A stretch of DNA of 10,421 nucleotides from Betaproteobacteria bacterium (GTDB lineage: Bacteria; Pseudomonadota; Gammaproteobacteria; Burkholderiales; SG8-39). The stretch covers positions 1-10,421 of the forward strand of contig JAFARH010000316.1 of the NCBI GenBank assembly GCA_019245555.1, in the 5' to 3' direction. Positions 1-5,486 of the stretch are shown here, in pieces. Every line of letters begins with the position of its first letter. Position 1 is the first letter of the stretch. Made by a program: the position numbers and the translations under genes. The notes beneath the pieces are model-generated. The model saw only the letters and a list, made by a program, of their open reading frames with translations, had not been told where the DNA came from and did no database searches.

Positions 1-731
1 AAGTTCTCGGACTGTGTGATCTCGACCAGCAATTCCCGGGCTAGCTCGAGCAGGGCAAGAAATGTGACAACCAGGACCGGCACACCCCGCTGCACATCGA
101 AAAGCTCCGAGAATTCAAGGACCCTCCGCTCCCGAAGCGCCCGCAGGATGCCGCTCATGTGCTCCCGCACGGAAAGCTCCTCGCGCGATATGTGGTGGTG
201 CCGCGTTATGCGCGCGCGGTGAAGAAGCGTTCGCCAGGCTTCGGCCAGGTCCTGCGGATTCACGTTCGGCAGCCGCTCAGCAATCGTCCGCTCTATCCAG
301 ACAGAGATCGCGATGACGTCCCTGCCTGCTTGCGGCAGCTCGTCCAGCCCTTGCGCCGCCTTCTTCATCTGCTCGTACTCGAGCAGGCGGCGAACCAGTT
401 CGGCGCGCGGATCTTCCTCCTCGGCTGCCACCGAGGGCGGTCGCGGCAGTAGGAGCCGCGACTTGATCTCCATCAGCATCGCGGCCATTACCAGATACTC
501 GGCCGCAAGCTCCAGGTTCTTCGACCGCATGATCTCGACGTACTCCAGGTACTGGCGCGTGAGTGGCGCCATGGGAATATCGAGGATGTTCAGATTTTCT
601 TTACGAATCAGATACAAAAGAAGATCTAGCGGACCCTCGAAGGCTTCCAGCACGATCTCTAGCGCATCCGGCGGGATGTAGAGATCGACCGGAATTTCTA
701 TTACGGGCTCGCCGTAGATCTTGGCGATCAC
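1..731 (-). CDS. scpA: Segregation and condensation protein A (ScpA), 3' end beyond window
   Basis: ScpA is the kleisin subunit of the bacterial SMC-ScpA-ScpB condensin, which compacts and helps segregate the chromosome. Reading the reverse strand from position 731 gives 243 uninterrupted codons to the window edge. The hallmark N-terminal kleisin block is at about residues 30-60: FEGPLDLLLYLIRKENLNIL followed by a DIP motif and TRQYLEYV. A helical region follows (EYLVMAAMLMEIKSRLLLP), and an acidic/helical middle runs to the edge. The chosen start is GTG at 731-729. It forms a GTGA overlap with the trpS stop codon (4 shared bases), suggesting translational coupling. The reading frame stays open further upstream inside trpS, but there is no better start there. 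The C-terminal winged-helix part that binds the SMC head is incomplete here. Confidence 0.93.
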   Translation of the reverse strand, partial: MIAKIYGEPVIEIPVDLYIPPDALEIVLEAFEGPLDLLLYLIRKENLNILDIPMAPLTRQYLEYVEIMRSKNLELAAEYLVMAAMLMEIKSRLLLPRPPSVAAEEEDPRAELVRRLLEYEQMKKAAQGLDELPQAGRDVIAISVWIERTIAERLPNVNPQDLAEAWRTLLHRARITRHHHISREELSVREHMSGILRALRERRVLEFSELFDVQRGVPVLVVTFLALLELARELLVEITQSEN

Positions 732-1930
732 GTGTAAGCCAACCCTATCGCCTCGCGTACTTCGCGCATCGTTTCCTCGGCGAGCTTACGCGCCTTCTCG
801 TTGCCGTCGGCAACGATATTTTTCACAAGCGTTGGGTCATCAAGATAGGGCTGCGCACGCTCGCGGATCGGCTTGAGCTCGGCTTGTATCGCCTCGATGA
901 TCGGCTGCTTGCAATCGAGGCAACCAATGCCGGCCGTGGTGCAGCCCTTGTGAGCCCATTTCTTCTTCTCCTCGTCCGAGTAAACGAGGTGCAGCGACCA
1001 GACTGGACACTTCTCCGGCGTGCCCTTGTCGGTGCGCTTTACCCGAGCCGGATCCGTCGGCATGGTCTTGATCTTCTTCGCGACCGCCTCGGGCTCCTCC
1101 CGAAGCGCGATCGTGTTGCCATATGACTTGGACATCTTCTGGCCGTCTAAGCCGGGCAATCGCGCTGCTTCCGTTAGAAGCGCCTCAGGCTCGACCAGGA
1201 TCTTCTTGCCGCCGCCTTCGAGCCAACCGTAGAGACGTTCGCGATCGCCACGCGACAGGTTCTGCTGCTCGTCCAGCATCGCCTGGGCGCGGGCCAACGC
1301 TTCTTTTTCGCCATGCTCGAGGAACTTGGTGCGCATCTCATTCAACAGCCGCGCCTTCTTGGTGCCCATCTTCTTCACTGCGGCCTTGGCCTTTTCTTCA
1401 AAGCCAGGCTCACGCCCGTAGAGATGGTTGAAGCGGCGAGCCACCTCGCGAGCGAATTCGATGTGGGGCACCTGGTCCTCGCCTACCGGGACGAACTTGG
1501 AGCGATAGATCAGGATGTCCGCCGCCTGCAGCAGCGGATAGCCAAGAAAACCGTAGGTCGAAAGGTCGCGATCGACGAGCTTCTCCTGCTGGTCCTTGTA
1601 CGTCGGCACGCGCTCGAGCCAGCCGATCGGCGTCATCATCGAAAGGAGCAGATGCAACTCTGCATGCTCCGGGACCTGAGACTGCACGAAGAGAATTGCC
1701 TGGCTCGGATCGACGCCGGACGCAAGCCAGTCGATCACCATGTCGAGGCCGCTCTGATTGAGGTCGCCCGGCTTCTCGTAGTCGGTGGTAAGCGCGTGCC
1801 AGTCGGCGACGAAGAACAGGCAGGTGTATTCCACCTGCAGCTTCACCCAGTTCTTCAGCACGCCGTGGTAGTGCCCGAGATGCAAGCTCCCCGTCGGCCG
1901 CATGCCGGAGAGCACCCTGGTTTCGTACAT
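728..1930 (-). CDS. trpS: Tryptophanyl-tRNA synthetase, long form with predicted [4Fe-4S] site
   Basis: This is a class I cytoplasmic aminoacyl-tRNA synthetase that charges tRNA-Trp with tryptophan using ATP. The 400-residue product has the HIGH-type signature at residues 14-21 (TGSLHLGH region) and KMSKS at 265-269. Between these signatures it is roughly 65-70 residues longer than the E. coli enzyme; the extra stretch (about 178-250) is charged and helical-looking. Downstream of KMSKS lie C308, C330, C337 and C340, a C-x21-C-x6-C-x2-C pattern. This is nearly the C-x22-C-x6-C-x2-C spacing described for the iron-sulfur TrpRS of Thermotoga maritima, so a [4Fe-4S] cluster near the anticodon-recognition region is likely. 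The ATG at 1930 follows the protease stop codon after 12 bases, with only a weak purine-rich ribosome site (GAACAAGA). The stop codon overlaps the scpA start. Confidence 0.97.
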   Translation of the reverse strand: MYETRVLSGMRPTGSLHLGHYHGVLKNWVKLQVEYTCLFFVADWHALTTDYEKPGDLNQSGLDMVIDWLASGVDPSQAILFVQSQVPEHAELHLLLSMMTPIGWLERVPTYKDQQEKLVDRDLSTYGFLGYPLLQAADILIYRSKFVPVGEDQVPHIEFAREVARRFNHLYGREPGFEEKAKAAVKKMGTKKARLLNEMRTKFLEHGEKEALARAQAMLDEQQNLSRGDRERLYGWLEGGGKKILVEPEALLTEAARLPGLDGQKMSKSYGNTIALREEPEAVAKKIKTMPTDPARVKRTDKGTPEKCPVWSLHLVYSDEEKKKWAHKGCTTAGIGCLDCKQPIIEAIQAELKPIRERAQPYLDDPTLVKNIVADGNEKARKLAEETMREVREAIGLAYT

Positions 1931-1942
1931 GTCTTGTTCTAG

Positions 1943-2608
1943 TTATCCGTACACAATCGTGCGCACGAGCAAATGGGCGAGATTGCCCAATGGCGCGAAA
2001 CTCTTCGCCATCAGCTTGCCGTCATTCGCCATCCCGTCGAACACAGCAAACAGCACCACTGCCGTCAAAAGGTGGCTGCTCCATTGCTCGAATCGCGCGT
2101 AATGCATTGCCGGCCTTTTCGGCAGCAGGCTCAAGAGGATGCGGCCGCCGTCGAGCGGCAGGATCGGCAGCAGGTTGAACACCATGATGACCAGGTTGGC
2201 GACGACGCCGGCCTCGGCCATGGCGCCGATGGCGCCGACCGGCCAGAAGCGCAGAACAATCGCCCAGCAAAGCAGCATCACCAGATTCGCCGCTGGACCA
2301 GCCGCGGCGACGAATCCCATGCTGACCCGGCGCGGCTCGCGCAGCGCGGAGTAATTCACCGGGACGGGCTTCGCCCAACCGAAGACGAACTTGAACGACG
2401 AAAAATAGAGGATGAGCAGCGGCACGATCACCGTACCGAGAAGCTCTACGTGTCGCAATGGATTGACACTGATCCTTCTTTCGGCGTGCGCAGTCATGTC
2501 GCCGAAATGGCGCGCGACATAGCCATGAGCCGCCTCGTGCAGCGTCATCGCGAACAGCACCGGGAAGGCGTAGATGGCGGCCGTCTGTACGAGTGAGTTG
2601 ACGTCCAT
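1943..2608 (-). CDS. Site-2 protease family (M50) integral membrane zinc metalloprotease
   Basis: This is a polytopic inner-membrane protein of the M50/site-2-protease family, whose members cleave substrates within the membrane. The 221-residue chain has the zinc-binding HExxH motif as HEAAH at residues 24-28 inside the first hydrophobic segment (MTLHEAAHGY). The third zinc ligand motif is at about 145-156 (NLLPILPLDGGR, with D153). Hydrophobic segments lie near 8-28, 56-72, 97-120, 133-150, 178-192 and 205-220. It is a short member without PDZ or CBS domains. Its substrate cannot be told from the sequence; genes of this type commonly sit beside trpS and scpA, which suggests shared transcription rather than shared function. 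It starts 18 bases after the yciO stop codon and has no strong Shine-Dalgarno sequence. Confidence 0.93.
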   Translation of the reverse strand: MDVNSLVQTAAIYAFPVLFAMTLHEAAHGYVARHFGDMTAHAERRISVNPLRHVELLGTVIVPLLILYFSSFKFVFGWAKPVPVNYSALREPRRVSMGFVAAAGPAANLVMLLCWAIVLRFWPVGAIGAMAEAGVVANLVIMVFNLLPILPLDGGRILLSLLPKRPAMHYARFEQWSSHLLTAVVLFAVFDGMANDGKLMAKSFAPLGNLAHLLVRTIVYG

Positions 2609-2626
2609 CTTGCGGCGACGATTCTA

Positions 2627-3259
2627 TCAGACAGCTTCCACCGCGAACGGTGCGAGCGAGCCTTTTCCCTTGCGCAACACGAGCGGCGTTTCCGCGGTGA
2701 GATCGATGACCGTGCTCGGCTCCGTGCCGCATGATCCGGCGTCGATCACGAGATGCAATTCGTGCTCAAGCCGCGCGCGGATCGCCTCCGCATCCGCCAA
2801 TGGTTCCGTGTCGCCCGGCAGGATCAGCGTGGCGGAAAGCATCGGTTCGTCCAATTCCGCGAGAAGCGCTAGCGCGATCGGGTGCGCAGGCACGCGTATA
2901 CCGATCGTCTTCCGTTTCGGATGGATCAGGCGACGCGGCAACTCGCGTGTGGCGTGGAGGATGAATGTGTAGCTGCCGGGAGTCACGCGCTTGATCAGGC
3001 TGAATCGTGCGTTGTCCACGATCGCGTAGTGGCCGATCTCCGAGAGGTCGCGGCACATCAGCGTCAGGTGGTGGCGCTCGTCGATGTCCCGGATTCGCCG
3101 CAGGCGTTCCAACGAGCCAGTCGCAGAGGGCAGGCAGCCGAGCGCATAGCACGAGTCGGTGGGGTACGCGATCAGTCCGCCGCCGCGAACAATCTCGCCC
3201 GCGCGGCGGATGAGCCGTGCCTGCGGATGCGTCGGGTGAATAGCAAAGTATTGCGCCAT
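2627..3259 (-). CDS. yciO: YciO-type protein of the Sua5/YciO/YrdC family
   Basis: The family binds ATP-like ligands and double-stranded RNA; TsaC/Sua5 members make threonylcarbamoyl-AMP for t6A modification of tRNA. The 210-residue product matches E. coli YciO as I recall it, nearly end to end: an N-terminal YFAIHPTHPQARLI, YPTDSCYALGC at 32-42, LTLMCRDLSE at 65-74, KRKTIGIRVPAHPIALAL at 115-132 and TVIDLT near the C terminus. Positions that carry the KxR and SxN signature residues in TsaC are different here: the segment near 54-64 has no KxR, and the SxN equivalent reads TLI at about 144-146. Threonylcarbamoyl-AMP synthase activity should therefore not be assumed. The ATG shares one base with the stop codon of the hydrolase gene (TGATG), which indicates coupled translation. 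Confidence 0.92.
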   Translation of the reverse strand: MAQYFAIHPTHPQARLIRRAGEIVRGGGLIAYPTDSCYALGCLPSATGSLERLRRIRDIDERHHLTLMCRDLSEIGHYAIVDNARFSLIKRVTPGSYTFILHATRELPRRLIHPKRKTIGIRVPAHPIALALLAELDEPMLSATLILPGDTEPLADAEAIRARLEHELHLVIDAGSCGTEPSTVIDLTAETPLVLRKGKGSLAPFAVEAV

Positions 3260-4122
3260 CAGGCCGCCAAAAACTCTTCGATCAGCCTGGCCACGGCTTC
3301 CGGCTGGTCGTGATGCAGCATGTGCCCAGCACCTGGAACGCTTGCATAGCGCAGATTCTGAAAGGCCGCGCGCCGTTCCTTTCGTTGCGCCTCATCCAGA
3401 CCGAGGCGCTTCACCACCGTGGTTTCTGCACCGTCCACCCATAGCACTGGTGCCCGCACTTGCTGCCAGCAGGCTCGGGCCTCTTCATAGCGATAGAGCA
3501 CGGGATTAACAATCTTGTGCGCCGGATCACCGCGAAGGACGACTTCGCCCTTCTCCGTCTCCTTGCCCCAGTGCCTGGCAAGAAACTGGGAGCGTTCTTC
3601 GCTCAGCTTCGGGTTGTTGTCCCGCAGGCGCTTCGCTAATTCGCTGAAATTCGCATAAGGACGAAGCCCGGGTCGGTCGTGCAGCTCCGACAGCCACCGC
3701 TTATAGCGCTTCGGCGCATCTTCCGGCTTGGTACCCACGAGGCCGAATCCTTCGAGGTTGACGAGCTTGTTCACGCGCTCGGGCTTCACGCCTGCGTACA
3801 TGCACGCGACATTCCCACCGAGGCTGTGTCCGATGAGATGCGCCGGCGACCCGATCGCATCGAGCAGAAAATCGAGGTCCGCCAGATAGTCGGGAAACCA
3901 GTAGCAGTCGGACTTATCCCAGTCCGTCTGCCCGTAGCCGCGCCAATCCGGCGCATAGATATCCCAGCTGCTGCGCAATGCGTCGACGAGAAATTGAAAT
4001 GACGCAGAGACATCCATCCAGCCATGCAAGAACACGACCTTCGGCGCGCCTCTCGCGGCCCAGTGGCGCACGTGATAGCGCAGGCCGCGGATATCGAAAT
4101 AAAGGGACTCGCTCGCGCGCAA
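3259..4122 (-). CDS. Alpha/beta-fold hydrolase
   Basis: This is a soluble alpha/beta hydrolase of about 287 residues, probably an esterase/lipase-like enzyme of unknown substrate. Numbered from the TTG start: the oxyanion-hole segment VVFLHGWMD lies near residues 30-38, the nucleophile elbow GHSLGG has Ser100, the probable acid is Asp230 (WVDGAET) and the catalytic His267 is in GAGHMLHHDQP. Start choice: the open frame continues to an ATG at 4215, but that extension is antisense to the gamma-CA gene and looks low-complexity Arg-rich. The next in-frame ATG falls inside the oxyanion motif and is too late. TTG at 4122-4120 is the only suitable start just before the first predicted beta strand (ESLYFDIRGLRYHVRHW). 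No Shine-Dalgarno sequence precedes it. It is the first gene of the minus-strand operon and shares one base with yciO. Confidence 0.88.
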   Translation of the reverse strand: MRASESLYFDIRGLRYHVRHWAARGAPKVVFLHGWMDVSASFQFLVDALRSSWDIYAPDWRGYGQTDWDKSDCYWFPDYLADLDFLLDAIGSPAHLIGHSLGGNVACMYAGVKPERVNKLVNLEGFGLVGTKPEDAPKRYKRWLSELHDRPGLRPYANFSELAKRLRDNNPKLSEERSQFLARHWGKETEKGEVVLRGDPAHKIVNPVLYRYEEARACWQQVRAPVLWVDGAETTVVKRLGLDEAQRKERRAAFQNLRYASVPGAGHMLHHDQPEAVARLIEEFLAA

Positions 4123-4126
4123 GCAA

Positions 4127-4135
4127 CTATGATAG
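4127..4135. promoter_or_regulatory. Putative symmetric divergent -10 element between hydrolase and gamma-CA genes
   Basis: The 9-mer CTATGATAG has mirror halves around base 4131. It reads TATGAT (4128-4133) on the plus strand and TATCAT (4134-4129) on the minus strand, each 5 of 6 matches to the sigma70 -10 consensus. A start of transcription 7 bases beyond each hexamer falls at about 4140 and 4122. These are the first base of the gamma-CA ATG and of the hydrolase TTG. No convincing -35 hexamer is seen on either strand, so the call rests on symmetry and position only. Confidence 0.4.
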
Positions 4136-4139
4136 CCGC

Positions 4140-4667
4140 ATGCCTCTCTTCTCCCTTGGCGAACGTCGCGTCGACCTCGTGGGCCAAGGGCACTACGTCG
4201 CACATGACGCGACACTCGTCGGCTCGATCACCTTGCACTCGGACGTGAACATCTGGTTTCAGGTGGTGATTCGCGCTGAGAACGATCGCATCACGATTGG
4301 CGAAGGCACCAATGTGCAGGACGCCTCAGTGCTGCACGTCGATCCGGGCTATCCGATGACGCTCGGCCGCAACGTAAGTATCGGGCACAAGGTAATGCTC
4401 CACGGCTGCACGATTGGCGAAGGCACGCTGATCGGCATCAATAGCGTGGTGCTGAACGGAGCGAAGATTGGCAAGAGCGTCCTGATCGGCGCCAATACGC
4501 TCATCACCGAAGGAAAAGAAATCCCCGATGGCGTGCTGGTGGTTGGTTCCCCGGGCAAGGTTGTACGCGAATTGAAGGCCGAGGAGCGCGAACGGCTCCT
4601 CGGCATCGCTACTGGATACGTGGAGCGCTCCCGCCTTTATGCGCGGGAGTTAAAACCCATCACTTAG
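4140..4667 (+). CDS. Gamma-carbonic anhydrase family protein (left-handed beta-helix, YrdA-like)
   Basis: This 175-residue cytosolic hexapeptide-repeat protein belongs to the trimeric gamma-carbonic-anhydrase family (YrdA/PaaY/CaiE-like). Members bind a metal at the subunit interface and may hydrate CO2 or act as thioesterases. Repeats of the [LIV]GxxxxI type run from about residue 27 to 140 ([45 protein letters not shown]). The predicted metal ligands are H66 (VLHVDPG), H83 and H88 ([11 protein letters not shown]). The C-terminal helix at about 145-172 is typical of the family. The ATG at 4140 is chosen because an upstream in-frame extension to 3978 would be antisense to the hydrolase gene and does not look like family sequence. 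There is no ribosome binding site upstream. The stop codon overlaps the convergent SDR gene by 8 bases. Substrate is unknown. Confidence 0.92.
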   Translation: MPLFSLGERRVDLVGQGHYVAHDATLVGSITLHSDVNIWFQVVIRAENDRITIGEGTNVQDASVLHVDPGYPMTLGRNVSIGHKVMLHGCTIGEGTLIGINSVVLNGAKIGKSVLIGANTLITEGKEIPDGVLVVGSPGKVVRELKAEERERLLGIATGYVERSRLYARELKPIT

Positions 4668-5421
4668 GCGCCATCCGGATTGCGCCGTCGAGGCGGATCG
4701 TTTCGGCGTTCAACATCTCGTTCTCGACGATCGATCGCACCAGCTGTGCGTATTCCACCGGGCGTCCGAGGCGCGGCGGAAACGGCACCTGCTTGCCGAG
4801 CGACTCCTGCGCGTCCTTCGGAAGGCCCTTGAGCATCGGCGTCTCGAACAGTCCGGGAGCGATCGTGCAGACACGGATGCCGTTGCGCGAAAGGTCGCGC
4901 GCGATCGGCAACGTCATTCCCACCACGCCGCCCTTGGAAGCCGAATAGGCCGCCTGCCCGATCTGGCCGTCGAACGCGGCGACCGAGGCAGTGTTGACGA
5001 TCACCCCGCGCTCGCCGGCGGCATTCGGCGCCGCCTTCACCATCTCATTCGCGGCGAGCCGGATCATGTTGAAGGTGCCGACCAGGTTGACCTTGATGAC
5101 GCGCTCGAAGTGGCCGAGGTCGTGAGGCGCCTCCTTACCCACGGTGCGTTCCGCAGTGCCGATGCCCGCGCAGTTGACGAGAACATGCACGCCGCCGAAC
5201 TCTTTTAGCGCAAGCGCCACTGCGGCTTTTCCATCCGCCTCCGATGCCACGTCGGTCTTTGCAAAGTGTCCGCCGAGCTCGCGCGCGAGCTTCTCGCCGA
5301 GCTCGACCTGCATGTCGGCGATCACCACTTTGCCGCCGTTCTCCACCGCCATGCGCGCCGTCGCCGCACCGAGACCCGACGCGCCGCCAGTGATGAGGAA
5401 AACGCTGTTCTTGATCTGCAT
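4660..5421 (-). CDS. Short-chain dehydrogenase/reductase, type II 3-hydroxyacyl-CoA dehydrogenase-like
   Basis: This is a 253-residue classical SDR resembling human HSD17B10/ERAB and bacterial type II 3-hydroxyacyl-CoA dehydrogenases, which oxidise 3-hydroxyacyl-CoA (including 2-methyl-3-hydroxybutyryl-CoA from isoleucine) with NAD. Visible motifs are the TGGASGLG dinucleotide loop at 11-18, Asp36 at the end of the second beta strand (favouring NAD over NADP), NCAG at 83-86, and the catalytic residues N112, S146, Y159 and K163 (YSASK). [10 protein letters not shown] at 187-196 follows. The C terminus [10 protein letters not shown] is typical of the HSD10-like subgroup. The start ATG at 5421 is supported by a GGGGAG Shine-Dalgarno sequence 6 bases upstream. 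It is divergent from the large flavoprotein gene and convergent with the gamma-CA gene. Substrate assignment is by resemblance only. Confidence 0.92.
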   Translation of the reverse strand: MQIKNSVFLITGGASGLGAATARMAVENGGKVVIADMQVELGEKLARELGGHFAKTDVASEADGKAAVALALKEFGGVHVLVNCAGIGTAERTVGKEAPHDLGHFERVIKVNLVGTFNMIRLAANEMVKAAPNAAGERGVIVNTASVAAFDGQIGQAAYSASKGGVVGMTLPIARDLSRNGIRVCTIAPGLFETPMLKGLPKDAQESLGKQVPFPPRLGRPVEYAQLVRSIVENEMLNAETIRLDGAIRMAPK

Positions 5422-5441
5422 CGAGTACTCCCCGGAGGAAT

Positions 5442-5469
5442 AAGGTAATGACCCAACGGCAAGGTAATG
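5442..5469. repeat. 9-bp direct repeat AAGGTAATG, two copies
   Basis: AAGGTAATG occurs at 5442-5450 and again at 5461-5469, 19 bases apart start to start. Each copy ends in an ATG; the second copy contains the upstream candidate start of the flavoprotein gene. The position in a divergent control region would suit a pair of regulator sites on roughly the same DNA face, but a chance repeat is possible. Confidence 0.35.
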
Positions 5470-5486
5470 CCGGAAAAATTCGCTGA
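5448..5486 (+). CDS. Possible 12-residue leader ORF ([12 protein letters not shown])
   Basis: ATG at 5448 is preceded by GGAGGA (5434-5439) with an 8-base spacer, the best Shine-Dalgarno/start arrangement in this intergenic region. The frame closes at TGA 5484-5486 after 12 codons. This is 13 bases before the ATG at 5500 of the flavoprotein gene and in a different frame from it. It could be a leader ORF that couples or attenuates translation of the downstream gene. Nothing in the peptide resembles a known attenuator (no run of one amino acid). A chance ORF is quite possible. Confidence 0.25.
   Translation: MTQRQGNAGKIR

Noticed and set aside
1313..1942. Plus-strand ORF of 209 codons antisense to trpS
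   Set aside because: It mirrors conserved TrpRS codons and shows no protein motif of its own.
2022..2732. Minus-strand ORF of 236 codons in another frame across the M50 protease and yciO genes
   Set aside because: It is Arg/Gly/Ala-rich and without motifs; two well-supported genes occupy the same strand in other frames.
3978..4139. 54-residue N-terminal extension of the gamma-CA protein
   Set aside because: It is antisense to the hydrolase gene and Arg/Ser-rich; the family fold begins at MPLFSLG from 4140.
4123..4215. 31-residue N-terminal extension of the hydrolase to ATG 4215
   Set aside because: It is antisense to the gamma-CA start, Arg-rich, and not needed for the fold, which begins at the strand after 4122.
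4628..4649. Inverted repeat CTCCCGC / GCGGGAG with an 8-base loop as terminator of the gamma-CA gene
   Set aside because: It lies inside the coding sequence and only two T residues follow the stem, so an intrinsic terminator is not supported.
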